In this document: positions 44,304 to 53,361 of the stretch, piece after piece | How the letters are laid out: each line of letters opens with the position of its first letter | Numbering within the stretch: position 1 is the stretch's first letter | Source: Pelagibacteraceae bacterium AG-337-G04 | GTDB taxonomy: Bacteria > Pseudomonadota > Alphaproteobacteria > Pelagibacterales > Pelagibacteraceae | Length of the DNA: 64,000 bases | Direction: 5' to 3' | NCBI GenBank assembly: GCA_003282205.1 | Contig: QBZW01000002.1 | Span: forward strand, 91,234 to 155,233 | Translations under genes and position numbers: made by a program | Notes under the pieces: generated by a model | Told to the model about the DNA's origin: nothing | The model's input: only the letters and a program-made list of their open reading frames with translations | The model's database searches: none

Positions 44304-45107
44304 ATGGATAACAATCTAATAATTAAAAATAATGAATTTCCAAAGTTTTTGAACCAACTAGCAATTGATTTAACGAATTTGTATTTTAAAAAACTTAATA
44401 AGTCTTTTAAGGTTAATAATAAACTAATTGGCAAAGGATATGACCCTGTTACTACATGCGATAAAGCTTTTGAAAAATTCATTAGAGCAAAGATAAGCAA
44501 AAAATTTCCTAGTCATGAAATTATTGGAGAAGAATTTGGTTACAAAAAAACTAAAAGTGATTTTAGCTGGGTAATTGATCCAATCGATGGAACTAGATCT
44601 TTTGTTATAGGAAGTCCAACTTGGAGTAATTTAATATCATTAAATTATAAAGGTAATCCAATATTTGGTTTGGCAAACTTCCCTATGTTAAACAAATATT
44701 ATTATAATCAATCTCCAAAAATTGCATACGTTGTTGAAAATAAAAAAAGAAAAAAACTCTCAGTAAATAAAAATGTTAAATTTGAAAATATCAAATTAAC
44801 TGCAGGTTTTCATGGGGCAATTTCTTTAAATCGGCAAAAAAGAATTCCAAAAATTCTTAAATTAATACAATTTCCTTGCTCAGATGCATTGTCATATGCT
44901 CAGATATGTGAAGGTAGGATTGATGTTGTTATACAATGTAATAATAAAGTATGGGATATTCATCCATTAATTCCAATTATTCATGCTGCTGGTGGCATTG
45001 TAACAACTTGGGATAACAAAAATGCAAAGTTAGCAGGTCATCTAGTGGTGTCTTCCAATAAAATAATTCATAAAAAAATTTTAAGTTTGATGAAACCCAT
45101 CATCTAA
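44304..45107 (+). CDS. Inositol monophosphatase-family phosphatase (HisN-like)
   Basis: This 267-residue protein has the Mg-binding motifs 'GEEFG' (about residues 73-77), 'WVIDPIDGTRSFVIG' (91-105) and 'VWDIHPLIPIIHAAGG' (C-terminal). The 'DPIDGTRSF' and 'GSPTWSNLISL' pattern is closest to histidinol-phosphate phosphatase (HisN) members of the family. 3'-phosphoadenosine or inositol phosphates are alternatives. It is 2 bp from the amidotransferase gene downstream and divergent from the dioxygenase gene. Confidence 0.86.
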   Translation: MDNNLIIKNNEFPKFLNQLAIDLTNLYFKKLNKSFKVNNKLIGKGYDPVTTCDKAFEKFIRAKISKKFPSHEIIGEEFGYKKTKSDFSWVIDPIDGTRSFVIGSPTWSNLISLNYKGNPIFGLANFPMLNKYYYNQSPKIAYVVENKKRKKLSVNKNVKFENIKLTAGFHGAISLNRQKRIPKILKLIQFPCSDALSYAQICEGRIDVVIQCNNKVWDIHPLIPIIHAAGGIVTTWDNKNAKLAGHLVVSSNKIIHKKILSLMKPII

Positions 45108-45109
45108 TA

Positions 45110-45841
45110 ATGGAAATTCTTGTTCTTCAACACATAAATATTGAAGATCCTGGTTATATAAAAGATTTAATGATCAAAGATGGAATTAATATTACAACTA
45201 TTGAATTAGATGAAGGCGAAAAAATTCCGAATAATTTAAATTTTTTTGACGGTATGCTATGTATGGGCGGACCCATGGATACTTGGATGGAAAAGGATTA
45301 TCCGTGGCTCATTGAAGAAAAAAAAAAAATTAAAGAGTTTGTTGTAGAATTAAATAAGCCCTACTTAGGTTTCTGTCTTGGATGTCAATTATTAGGAGAA
45401 GCAATAGGAGGAAAAGTAGTTAAAACTAATAATCCTGAAATTGGAATGTTGAATGTAAACTTCTTGGATGAAAAAAATAAAGATATACTTTTTGCAGATT
45501 TTCCAGATAAAATAACATCATTACAATGGCACTCTTATGAAGTTCAAGAATTAGAAAAAAATAAAAATGTAACATTAATTGCTTCATCAAAAGAGACAAA
45601 ATATCAAATATTTCGATATAAAAACAATGCTTATGGTATCCAATTCCATATAGAGATTAAGGATACAACAGTAAATGATTGGGGGTGCGTGCCTGAGTAT
45701 AAAACATCTTTAGAAAACCAATTAGGACAAGGTGCGCTAGAAAAATTTGATAAAGAGGCTAAAGAAAATATGCAAGATATGAATAATTATTCAAAAATTT
45801 TGTATACCAAGTTCAAAAATGATATCATTCTTAATAATTAA
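45110..45841 (+). CDS. Class-I glutamine amidotransferase-like protein
   Basis: This 243-residue GATase1 domain has 'GGPMDTWMEKDYPWL', nucleophile Cys in 'YLGFCLGCQLLGEAIGG' (about residues 85-101) and His-Glu in 'YGIQFHIEI' (about 175-183). It is a stand-alone member of the GMP-synthase-like amidotransferase group (similar to PuuD/YfeJ-type proteins). These hydrolyse glutamine or gamma-glutamyl bonds. No synthetase partner is adjacent. The reaction is unknown. Confidence 0.86.
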   Translation: MEILVLQHINIEDPGYIKDLMIKDGINITTIELDEGEKIPNNLNFFDGMLCMGGPMDTWMEKDYPWLIEEKKKIKEFVVELNKPYLGFCLGCQLLGEAIGGKVVKTNNPEIGMLNVNFLDEKNKDILFADFPDKITSLQWHSYEVQELEKNKNVTLIASSKETKYQIFRYKNNAYGIQFHIEIKDTTVNDWGCVPEYKTSLENQLGQGALEKFDKEAKENMQDMNNYSKILYTKFKNDIILNN

Positions 45842-45857
45842 GTTACCTATTTTACCC

Positions 45858-45886
45858 TTGTAGTTAACCCATTAATCAGGTTTAAT
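45858..45886 (+). promoter_or_regulatory. Candidate promoter of the dppA operon
   Basis: TTGTAG (45858-45863), a 17-bp spacer and TTTAAT (45881-45886, five of six matches to TATAAT) lie upstream of dppA. The leader would be about 20 nt and includes AGGAGG just before the ATG at 45913. The -35 is the same hexamer as in the candidate promoter at 20813. Confidence 0.45.
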
Positions 45887-45912
45887 TTTATTTGTAATAA
45901 TTAGGAGGAAAA

Positions 45913-47475
45913 ATGAAATTTAAAAATTTGATTAAAATTTTCTTTGCAATTTTATTTGTTTTTGTATCAACACATTCATACGCAAAAACAATTAAATGGT
46001 CTATGCAAGGAGATAGTTTAACTTTGGATCCTCACGCCCAAAATGAAGGTCCTACTACACAAGTTTCAAGACAAGTATATGAAGCACTTGTTACAAGAGG
46101 TCTAGATATGAGCATTGAACCTCAACTTGCAACTGATTGGAAAACTACAGATCCAAATACTTGGATTTTTAACTTAAGAAAAGGTGTAAAATTTTCTGAT
46201 GGAACTGATATGACAGCAAAAGATGTTGTGTTTAGTATATTGAGAGCAAAGCAACCTACATCAGATTTTAAAGAATATATAAGTACAATTTCTGATGTTA
46301 AAGAAATTGATAACTACACTGTTCAAGTGAGAACAAGTAAACCAAATCCAATTCTTTTAAACCAATTATCAAACATATTTATAATGTCTAAAAAATGGTC
46401 TATTGATTTTGGAGCAACAGTTTCGCAAAATTGGGATGGTGGAGAAGAAACATTCTCAGCAACTAATGCAATGGGAACTGGACCATTCAAAATTACTTTA
46501 AGAGAGCCAAACACTAAGACAGTATTTAAGAGAAATAGTAATTGGTGGGGTTCAATGAAAGATAATAGTGTTAGCGAAATACACCTTTTACCAATTAAAA
46601 ACTCAGCTACAAGAGTCGCAGCATTACTATCTGGTGAAGTTGATTTAGTAACTGACGCTCCAGTTCAAGATTTAGCTAGAATTGGAAATTCTGCAGATCA
46701 TGATGTAGTGAGTACCGCTCAAATGCGTACAATCTTTTTAGGTATGGATCAAGCAGCAGATAAATTAAGATCTGGAAATACTGGTGATAATCCATTTAAG
46801 AAAAAAGAAGTGAGACAAGCTCTTTATCAAGCAATAGATATTGAAGCAATAAAGAAAAAAGTAATGAGAGGTCTCAGTGAGCCTGCAGGAATCATAACTT
46901 TTCCTGGTGTAAATGGATACACACAAGATCTAGATAAAAGATTGCCTTATGATGTTGATGCAGCTAAAAAATTATTAGCTGATGCAGGATATCCAAAAGG
47001 TTTTGATGTTGAACTAAGATGCCCTAATGACAGATATGTAAATGATGAAGCAATTTGCACTGCAGTAGTAGGAATGTTAGGTAAAATAGGAGTAAATGTA
47101 AACTTATTCGCTCAAACTAAAAGTAAACATTTTAAAGAGCTTAAAGAAGATAAAGGTGATTTTTATATGTTAGGATGGGGAGTTCCAACATTAGATAGTC
47201 ATTACGTTTTCCATTATCTGTATGAGTCAGGTGCTAGCTGGAATAAAGTAAACTTTAGCAATAGCAAAGTTGATGCTGCTATAAGAGTTATGGAAGGTGA
47301 AGTTGACTTAGATAAAAGAAATGCAGCTATTGCAAATGCTTGGAAAATTGTAAAAGATGATATTTCATATCTTCCTTTGCATCACCAAGTAATTTCTTGG
47401 GCAACTAAAAATAGTGTACATGTTCCAATAAGACCGAATAATGAACCATTATTCCGTTTTGCAAGTTTTAAATAA
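45913..47475 (+). CDS. dppA: Dipeptide/oligopeptide ABC transporter substrate-binding protein (SBP family 5)
   Basis: This 520-residue protein has a signal peptide (about residues 1-24, 'HSYAKT'). Family-5 hallmarks are 'SLTLDPHAQNEGPT', 'YEALVTRGLDMSIEPQLA', 'FNLRKGVKFSDGTDMTAKD' and 'NPFKKKEVRQALYQAID'. A near-perfect AGGAGG Shine-Dalgarno sits 6 nt before the ATG. It feeds DppB, DppC and the fused ATPase downstream. Peptides are the usual ligand, although glutathione, nickel and other ligands occur in the family. Confidence 0.92.
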   Translation: MKFKNLIKIFFAILFVFVSTHSYAKTIKWSMQGDSLTLDPHAQNEGPTTQVSRQVYEALVTRGLDMSIEPQLATDWKTTDPNTWIFNLRKGVKFSDGTDMTAKDVVFSILRAKQPTSDFKEYISTISDVKEIDNYTVQVRTSKPNPILLNQLSNIFIMSKKWSIDFGATVSQNWDGGEETFSATNAMGTGPFKITLREPNTKTVFKRNSNWWGSMKDNSVSEIHLLPIKNSATRVAALLSGEVDLVTDAPVQDLARIGNSADHDVVSTAQMRTIFLGMDQAADKLRSGNTGDNPFKKKEVRQALYQAIDIEAIKKKVMRGLSEPAGIITFPGVNGYTQDLDKRLPYDVDAAKKLLADAGYPKGFDVELRCPNDRYVNDEAICTAVVGMLGKIGVNVNLFAQTKSKHFKELKEDKGDFYMLGWGVPTLDSHYVFHYLYESGASWNKVNFSNSKVDAAIRVMEGEVDLDKRNAAIANAWKIVKDDISYLPLHHQVISWATKNSVHVPIRPNNEPLFRFASFK

Positions 47476-47486
47476 ATAACTTTTTT

Positions 47487-47517
47487 TATAAGCCCTTTGT
47501 TTAACAAAGGGCTTATA
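47487..47517 (+). terminator. Long hairpin between dppA and dppB without downstream T tract
   Basis: Arms 47487-47501 and 47503-47517 are exactly complementary (core AAGCCCTTTG/CAAAGGGCTT). In practice this gives about 13 bp of stem with a TTTAA loop. A T run precedes it on the plus strand but none follows, so it is not a textbook terminator. It may stabilise the dppA 3' end or act as an RNA-processing site. Confidence 0.6.
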
Positions 47518-47536
47518 AGTATAAATATTTCTTAAA

Positions 47537-48520
47537 TTGATAAAGTATTTTTTCAAACGTCTGATTCAGTCAATAATAGTGATGCTTGTTGTGTCATTTG
47601 TATCATTTTCCTTATTTAACTTTGTGGGTGATCCAATTAACAATATGGTTGGAGAAGAAACTTCAGACGAAGAAAGAGCTGAATTAAGAAAAACTCTTGG
47701 ATTAACAGATCCAATACATATTCAATTTTCAAGGTTTGTAGTAAACGCATCTAAAGGTGAGTTTGGAATTTCATACCAACTTAGGAGACCAGTTTCTGAA
47801 TTAATTATTGAGAGACTGCCAGCAACTATTGAACTAGTATTAATTTCTGCGTTAATTGCATTAGTTTCAGGTACTTTATTGGGAGTTTATACTGGTATTA
47901 ATAGAAAAGGCTTTTTGAGTGACTTTATACTAGCAATATCGCTTTTAGGTGTATCACTTCCAACATTTGTAATTGGTATACTTTTTATTTATCTTTTTGC
48001 GGTAATATTAGGTGTACTCCCATCCTTTGGAAGAGGAGAGGTTATTGACCTAGGCTTTTGGACTACTGGACTTTTAACAGTTTCAGGATTGAAAGCAATT
48101 ATACTTCCATCTGTAACACTTAGTCTTTTTCAAATGACATATATAATTAGATTAGTAAGAGCTGAGATGATGGAAATATTACAAACTGATTATATTAAAT
48201 TTGCCAGAGCTCGAGGTATAAGTGAAAAAAGTATTAACTATAAACATGCACTTAAAAATGGATTAATTCCTGTTATAACTATAGCGGGAATAAACATAGG
48301 TACTTTAGTTGCTTTCTCAATTATTACCGAAACTGTTTTTCAATGGCCCGGTATGGGATTTTTATTTATTCAAGCGGTTCAATTCGTAGATATACCAATT
48401 ATGTCAGCTTATTTAGTATTTATAGCTTTTGTGTTTGTGATGATAAATTTTATTGTGGATATACTATACTATTTTATCGATCCTAGAATTCGAGTTAAAG
48501 GGGACGTTACAAGTGGATAA
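47537..48520 (+). CDS. dppB: Peptide ABC transporter permease (DppB family)
   Basis: This 327-residue permease has six membrane segments and the family N-terminus 'YFFKRLIQSIIVMLVVSFVSF' (in parts), 'LRKTLGLTDPIHIQF' and the ATPase-docking loop 'YIKFARARGISEKSINYKHA'. The start codon is TTG at 47537, since no ATG lies nearby in frame and the alignment begins there. It follows the hairpin after dppA. It overlaps dppC by 8 bp. Confidence 0.92.
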   Translation: MIKYFFKRLIQSIIVMLVVSFVSFSLFNFVGDPINNMVGEETSDEERAELRKTLGLTDPIHIQFSRFVVNASKGEFGISYQLRRPVSELIIERLPATIELVLISALIALVSGTLLGVYTGINRKGFLSDFILAISLLGVSLPTFVIGILFIYLFAVILGVLPSFGRGEVIDLGFWTTGLLTVSGLKAIILPSVTLSLFQMTYIIRLVRAEMMEILQTDYIKFARARGISEKSINYKHALKNGLIPVITIAGINIGTLVAFSIITETVFQWPGMGFLFIQAVQFVDIPIMSAYLVFIAFVFVMINFIVDILYYFIDPRIRVKGDVTSG

Positions 48521-49442
48521 TAAAACACTTAATTCTTGGGAAAGACTAAAAGACAGCGATATTTACTTTAGCTTTATAAAATCTCCAACTGCAATTGTAT
48601 CGTCAGTAATATTGTTAATAATTTTCTTTTGCTCTTTTTTTGTTGAGTTTGTTACCCCTCACAACCCATTTGACCCAGCATCATTATCTTTAATGGAGGC
48701 TTTTACTCCTCCTTCTTGGACAGAGGATGGTATGGCAAAATTTATCTTAGGAACAGACGGACAAGGAAGAGATATGTTTTCAACAATTCTTTATGGTTCG
48801 CGAATTTCATTAATAGTAGGATTTTCTGCAATGATTTTTAGTTTAATTTTAGGTGTGTCACTGGGTTTAACAGCAGGTTTCTTTGGTGGAAAATATGAAA
48901 TGATAGTAATGAGATTAACAGATGTCCAGCTAACAGTACCGAGTATATTAATGGCTTTATTAGTTGATGGTATTGCAAGAGGTATTATTTCAAGAGAAAT
49001 GCATGATGAGATGGCAATATATGTTTTAATTTTTGCTATAGGAATTTCAGAGTGGCCTCAATTTGCAAGAGTTTCTCGTGCAGCTACATTAGTTGAAAAA
49101 AATAAAGATTACGTTTCAGCTTCATCAATTATAGGTGTTTCAAATTTACTTATTATGTTTAAGCATATACTGCCAAATATAATGAGACCTGTTTTAGTAA
49201 TAGGCACAATTGGTCTAGCTCTTGCAATAATTGCAGAGTCGACATTGAGCTTTTTAGGAGTGGGAGTTCCTCCTACAACACCTTCATTAGGTACTTTAAT
49301 TAGATTAGGTAATGATTTTTTATTTTCAGGTGAATGGTGGATAACATTCTTTCCTGCAATATTCTTAGTTATTCTTGCTTTCTCAATTAATTTATTAGGA
49401 GATTGGATGAGAGATACTCTTAACCCAAGGTTAAAAAAATGA
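48513..49442 (+). CDS. dppC: Peptide ABC transporter permease (DppC family)
   Basis: This permease of about 309 residues has six membrane segments and typical 'LGTDGQGRDMFSTILYGSR', 'SLILGVSLGLTAGFFGG' and the docking loop 'YVSASSIIGVSNLLIMFKHI'. GTG at 48513, with AAAGGGGAC just upstream, is taken as the start. A longer frame from 48453 would lie mostly inside dppB. It overlaps the ATPase gene by 4 bp (ATGA). Confidence 0.92.
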   Translation: MDNKTLNSWERLKDSDIYFSFIKSPTAIVSSVILLIIFFCSFFVEFVTPHNPFDPASLSLMEAFTPPSWTEDGMAKFILGTDGQGRDMFSTILYGSRISLIVGFSAMIFSLILGVSLGLTAGFFGGKYEMIVMRLTDVQLTVPSILMALLVDGIARGIISREMHDEMAIYVLIFAIGISEWPQFARVSRAATLVEKNKDYVSASSIIGVSNLLIMFKHILPNIMRPVLVIGTIGLALAIIAESTLSFLGVGVPPTTPSLGTLIRLGNDFLFSGEWWITFFPAIFLVILAFSINLLGDWMRDTLNPRLKK

Positions 49443-51121
49443 ATTTTCTTAAAATAAGTAATTTGAGTGTCGTCTATAAAATGAGAAAAGAAACAGTAAA
49501 TGCTGCAAAAAATATAAATTTAGATATTAAAAAAGGTGAAATAGTTGGATTAGTTGGAGAGTCTGGTTCTGGAAAAAGTACTGTAGCTAATGCAATTGTA
49601 AATTTAATTGATGAACCAGGCAAAGTTTCAAGTGGATCAATATTAATGGGCGAGACAGATATCACCGAAAATCCAGAAACAATTGTTCAGTATAGAGGAA
49701 AAAAAATTGGATTAATATTTCAAGATCCTCAAACCTCTTTAAATCCAATTTTAACAATTGGTGAACAGCTTATAGAAACAATACAGACACACTTAAATTT
49801 AAGTTCAGAGGATGCAAAATATAAAGCAATTAATCTTTTAAAAGAGGTAGGGATCAAGGATGCCCAAAAAAGGTTTTATAATTACCCTCACCAATTTTCT
49901 GGTGGGATGAGACAAAGAGTTGTAATTTCTCTTGCTTTATGTTGTGAGCCTGAATTATTAATTGCAGATGAACCAACAACAGCACTAGACGTTTCTATTC
50001 AGTCTCAAATTCTTGAATTAATAAAAAGACTAACAAAAGAGAGGAACTTGGCTGTAATACTTATTACTCACGATATGGGAGTTATCGCTGAAACCACAGA
50101 TAGAGTTGCTGTAATGAAAAATGGAGACTTAGTTGAAATAGGTTTAACCAAACAGGTGTTGCTTGAGCCTAAGGAAAAATACACAAAAAGTTTAGTTAGC
50201 TCTGTACCACCAACTAATAAAAAAATATCTAGGTTTACAATAATTGAAAAAGATAACGTTAATAATCAAAATAATAATATTAAAATATTAAACAGGTGGT
50301 CAAAAAAAATAATTGTTGATCAAAATTTAGTAGAAATAAAAAACTTAAGTAAATCTTTTGACGATAGTTTTTTCACAGAGAATACAAAGAATTCTGTAAT
50401 GGCGGTAGATGATATCTCACTAAATATAAAAGAAGGACAATCTTTTGGCTTAGTTGGCGAAAGTGGAAGTGGAAAAACAACAATAGCAAAAATGGTTGTT
50501 AATTTATTTAAACCTAGTTCTGGAGATATTTATTTTGACAGTGTTAATGTTACCAAAATTAAAAAAAAAAAAGATCTACTTAAATTTAGAAAACAAATTC
50601 AAATGATCTTTCAGGATCCATTTTCCTCGTTAAATGGAAGACTAAAAGTAAAGGAAATTATTGCAGAACCTATTAAACTTCATAATCCAGATATAAAATC
50701 TGGCGATTTAGATAGTTATATTCATGATTTATTAGAGTCTGTTGAATTAACTCAACAGTCTGCAATTAGATATCCGCATGAATTTTCAGGAGGGCAAAGG
50801 CAAAGAATATCAATAGCAAGGGCACTAGCAACCCAACCAAGACTTCTTGTTTGTGATGAACCTACATCAGCATTGGATGTAAGCATTCAAGCTCAAATAT
50901 TAAACTTATTAAAAGATCTTCAAGAACAGTTAAATCTCACTATTCTATTTATAAGCCATGATTTACCAGTTGTTAGACAAATGTGTGATAAAATAGCTGT
51001 GCTTAAAGATGGAAAATTATGTGAAGTGTCAGAAACAGAGGAGTTGTTTAAAAATCCCAAACATAATTATACTAAAGAACTACTAAAATTAATGCCAAAA
51101 ATTGAGTCAATTTATAACTAA
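49439..51121 (+). CDS. Fused peptide ABC transporter ATPase (DppD-DppF, two ABC domains)
   Basis: This 560-residue protein carries two complete ABC domains. The first has 'GESGSGKSTVANA', 'FSGGMRQRVVISLAL' and 'LLIADEPTTALD'; the second (from about residue 300) has 'GESGSGKTTIAKM', 'FSGGQRQRISIARAL' and 'LLVCDEPTSALD'. Each is followed by the oligopeptide-transporter C-terminal segment ('YTKSLVSSVPP' and 'YTKELLKLMPK'). Such DppDF fusions are common in alphaproteobacteria. The next gene starts 12 bp later with a strong Shine-Dalgarno, so the operon may continue. Confidence 0.94.
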   Translation: MNFLKISNLSVVYKMRKETVNAAKNINLDIKKGEIVGLVGESGSGKSTVANAIVNLIDEPGKVSSGSILMGETDITENPETIVQYRGKKIGLIFQDPQTSLNPILTIGEQLIETIQTHLNLSSEDAKYKAINLLKEVGIKDAQKRFYNYPHQFSGGMRQRVVISLALCCEPELLIADEPTTALDVSIQSQILELIKRLTKERNLAVILITHDMGVIAETTDRVAVMKNGDLVEIGLTKQVLLEPKEKYTKSLVSSVPPTNKKISRFTIIEKDNVNNQNNNIKILNRWSKKIIVDQNLVEIKNLSKSFDDSFFTENTKNSVMAVDDISLNIKEGQSFGLVGESGSGKTTIAKMVVNLFKPSSGDIYFDSVNVTKIKKKKDLLKFRKQIQMIFQDPFSSLNGRLKVKEIIAEPIKLHNPDIKSGDLDSYIHDLLESVELTQQSAIRYPHEFSGGQRQRISIARALATQPRLLVCDEPTSALDVSIQAQILNLLKDLQEQLNLTILFISHDLPVVRQMCDKIAVLKDGKLCEVSETEELFKNPKHNYTKELLKLMPKIESIYN

Positions 51122-51133
51122 AAGGAGAAAATC

Positions 51134-51526
51134 ATGACAATATTTAAAAAAATTTCTGAAAATGAGGCTACTGGAAAAGTAAAAGAAATTTTTGAAGAAA
51201 TAAAAGAAACAAGACAAATAACTGAAATTCCAAATTTTTGGAAAACTATGGCTAATAGTCCAGAAACATTAGAAAGAACCTGGAGATCCTTGCAACAAGT
51301 AATGGGAAAAGGTGAATTAGACCCAGCTGTAAAGGAACTTATTTATGTTGCAGTTTCAATTACTAACAATTGTGAATATTGTATTAAATCTCATTCTTTA
51401 GCTGCCAGAAAAAAAGGTGCGACAGATGGAATGATAAACGAAATGATCGCAATTGTAGGAATGGCAAACGAAACAAATCGTTTAGTTGAAGGTTATCAAG
51501 TAGAAGTAGACGACTTTTTAAAATAA
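51134..51526 (+). CDS. Carboxymuconolactone decarboxylase/AhpD-like protein
   Basis: This 130-residue all-helical protein has the AhpD redox motif C80-x-x-C83 with His87 ('NNCEYCIKSHSLA'). This is the active site of peroxidase-related CMD-family proteins that reduce disulfides or peroxides. AAAGGAG lies 7 nt before the ATG. It lies between the Dpp ATPase and the DUF952 gene. A link to the peroxiredoxin and thiol genes further right is possible but unproven. Confidence 0.87.
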   Translation: MTIFKKISENEATGKVKEIFEEIKETRQITEIPNFWKTMANSPETLERTWRSLQQVMGKGELDPAVKELIYVAVSITNNCEYCIKSHSLAARKKGATDGMINEMIAIVGMANETNRLVEGYQVEVDDFLK

Positions 51527-51527
51527 A

Positions 51528-51872
51528 ATGAATTTTGATTTTGTCTACAAAATATGCACAAAATCTGAGTGGAGTAAGGCAAAACAAAGTAAAATTTTTA
51601 AAGGTACAGAATTAGATTTAAAAGATGGTTATATCCATTTTTCAGATAAAGATCAGGTCAAACAAACACTTAATAAGTTTTATGTTAATCAAACTAATTT
51701 GATAATTCTTAAAGTAGATGCTCAAAAATTAGAAAGTCTAACTTGGGAGCAATCAACTGATGGCAACATGTTTCCTCATTTATACTCAGATCTTAATTTA
51801 GATTATGTAGTTAAAGAATATGCTGTCAATTTAAAAGATAACGGCAAACATGATCTACCAGACAAACTTTAA
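51528..51872 (+). CDS. DUF952-family protein
   Basis: This 114-residue protein has the complete DUF952 pattern: 'YKICTKSEW' at the start, 'LKDGYIHFSDKDQVKQTLNKFY', 'LIILKVDAQKL', 'TWEQSTDGNMFPHLYSDLNLD'. The family adopts an ADP-ribosyltransferase-like fold in structural surveys but has no agreed function. It follows the AhpD-like gene by 1 bp, suggesting coupling, and converges with the cupredoxin gene. Confidence 0.83.
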   Translation: MNFDFVYKICTKSEWSKAKQSKIFKGTELDLKDGYIHFSDKDQVKQTLNKFYVNQTNLIILKVDAQKLESLTWEQSTDGNMFPHLYSDLNLDYVVKEYAVNLKDNGKHDLPDKL

Positions 51873-51875
51873 TAT

Positions 51876-52373
51876 TTATTTAATTGTTATAGGTCCTACC
51901 ATTCCACTTTCGTAGTGACCAGGAATATTACATGCCATTTCTAAAGAAATATCTTTCGAAAACTTCCAAATAATTTCTCCTGTTTTATTTGGCTCTAGCA
52001 TTACACTATTTGCGTGTTTGTGGCCTAATGAATGATCTTTTTTTGACATTTCTTTCATTTTTTTATGATCAATTCGGTCGCCTAAAAGAATATCGTGTTC
52101 AATTAATCTTGCCATTTCGGGTTGGTGATCAATATGCATTTTTTTAGTTCCAATATTATATTCATGCACCAGTTCACCTAAATTTTTAACAATTATTTTT
52201 ACTGTCTCACCTTTTTTAACTTGAATTGATTTTGGCTCATAATAATTGTCGTACATCTTAACTTCTATTACTCTTGTAACATCATTTGGATCACCCTTAG
52301 ACCCAATCATCTTCATTGAAGCTGCATTAGAATTAAAAGCGACAAGAATAAATAAAAGTATAAGTTTTTTCAT
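51876..52373 (-). CDS. Periplasmic cupredoxin with His/Met-rich insert
   Basis: This 165-residue protein has a signal peptide (1-17, 'NSNAAS'). Type-1 copper ligands are His70 ('ELVHEYN'), Cys148, His153 and Met158 ('ACNIPGHYESGM'). Between strands, residues 79-122 form an insert with seven His and several Met. It resembles the CopI/'cupredoxin family' copper-tolerance proteins more than respiratory plastocyanin. It is the last gene of a minus-strand run of small proteins and overlaps the preceding stop/start by one base. Confidence 0.87.
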   Translation of the reverse strand: MKKLILLFILVAFNSNAASMKMIGSKGDPNDVTRVIEVKMYDNYYEPKSIQVKKGETVKIIVKNLGELVHEYNIGTKKMHIDHQPEMARLIEHDILLGDRIDHKKMKEMSKKDHSLGHKHANSVMLEPNKTGEIIWKFSKDISLEMACNIPGHYESGMVGPITIK

Positions 52374-52693
52374 TATTTGGGCATTGGTGTTGCGCCTGTC
52401 TCTAAACTCATGATTTTTCCATTATCATATTTGTAGACTGCCATTACTGCCTCAGTGTTTCCATCATCAAATGTTACGAATGCATGGTGTACACCAACTT
52501 CATCATTCTCATATACCACTCTTGTATCTCTTTGGTTAATATCTCCACTCATAGCCCATTTAATCACCTCAGCTTTATTTAAAGTGTTTCCTGATTTATG
52601 CATTTTGAATTTGAAATCATCATGCAAAAGTTCATTCATAGCTGCTTCATCTTTATTTTTTAATGCAGCACTATATTTTTCTAATATTGACAT
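52373..52693 (-). CDS. SnoaL/NTF2-like small protein (copy 1)
   Basis: This 106-residue protein is of the cone-shaped NTF2-like fold: 'MSILEKYSAALKNKDEAAM', 'LLHDDFKFKMH', 'YENDEVGVHHAFVTFDDGNTE', ending 'METGAT'-like ('LETGATPMPK'). It is clearly paralogous to the gene at 53705-54031, with which it shares start, centre and end. AGGAAA lies upstream of the ATG. NTF2-like proteins are often isomerases, cyclases or binding proteins. No function is assigned. Confidence 0.77.
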   Translation of the reverse strand: MSILEKYSAALKNKDEAAMNELLHDDFKFKMHKSGNTLNKAEVIKWAMSGDINQRDTRVVYENDEVGVHHAFVTFDDGNTEAVMAVYKYDNGKIMSLETGATPMPK

Positions 52694-52716
52694 TTTATTT
52701 CCTATTTTTAATATGT

Positions 52717-53004
52717 TTATATTCCTTCAACAATTATAGAATTTGACACAGCATTATCATGTCTTATCTGTCTAATTGGTTTGTATTCCTCTGAGTTATA
52801 CCATTCCATCGCTTTTTCTTTTGATTGAAATTTAATCACAATAGATCTAGGATTATTCCATTCACCCTCAATAACTGTCATCTCTCCACCTCTAACTAAG
52901 TACTCTCCTCCAAATTTTTCAACTATAGATTTAACTTTAGAAACATATTCTTTATAGTTGTCAGGATTATTGACCTTAATACTTGATAATACATAAGCAC
53001 TCAT
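52717..53004 (-). CDS. DUF1330-family protein
   Basis: This 95-residue protein has the ferredoxin-like dimeric alpha/beta-barrel pattern of DUF1330: 'YVLSSIKVNNPDNYKEYVSKV', 'FGGEYLVRGGEMTVIEGEW', 'RSIVIKFQSKEKAMEWYNSEEY' (cited in parts). The family has no established reaction. AAAAGGAG precedes the ATG by 8 nt. It is one of seven small minus-strand genes in a row. Confidence 0.86.
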   Translation of the reverse strand: MSAYVLSSIKVNNPDNYKEYVSKVKSIVEKFGGEYLVRGGEMTVIEGEWNNPRSIVIKFQSKEKAMEWYNSEEYKPIRQIRHDNAVSNSIIVEGI

Positions 53005-53036
53005 AACTTACTCCTTTTTTCAAAATAAATTATATC

Positions 53037-53360
53037 CTATTCTGCAGGCTTGACGACAGTTTTTGCAGCACTGGCAGCATTACTGAAAGCCTTATTGTAA
53101 TCTATTACTTCATGGACCATTAAATCATCCATAAGTCCAGAATTTTTAAAAGCTATCTTTAACGCAACTGCTTGTTCGTATTCCCCTTCAACACATGAGA
53201 TTACATCAAATCTACCTCTAACCCATTCGTAAGAAATAAGCTTTAAACCAGCTGCTTCTGTTACCTTTTTTGTAGAAGCAAATCTGTCTGCAGTTGGTTC
53301 GTTCTGCATTCTCTTCATAAGTTCTCCACTTATCTTGCCTATTAAGTAAAATTTTGCCAT
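53037..53360 (-). CDS. GYD-domain-like small protein
   Basis: This protein of about 107 residues reads 'MAKFYLIGKISGELMKRMQ', then 'EAAGLKLISYEWVRGRFDVI' and 'AVALKIAFKNSGLMDDLMVH', which fits the GYD/dimeric alpha-beta barrel layout. The central 'RGRFDVI' replaces the usual G-x-Y/F-D core. The TTG at 53372 would overlap the previous gene, so ATG at 53360, 1 bp after its stop, is chosen. The C-terminus is Ala/Lys-rich. Function unknown. Confidence 0.65.
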   Translation of the reverse strand: MAKFYLIGKISGELMKRMQNEPTADRFASTKKVTEAAGLKLISYEWVRGRFDVISCVEGEYEQAVALKIAFKNSGLMDDLMVHEVIDYNKAFSNAASAAKTVVKPAE

Positions 53361-53361
53361 A

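Noticed and set aside
48453..48512. Longer N-terminus for the DppC permease
   Set aside because: The extra 20 codons lie inside dppB and have no family match. GTG at 48513 has a good Shine-Dalgarno.
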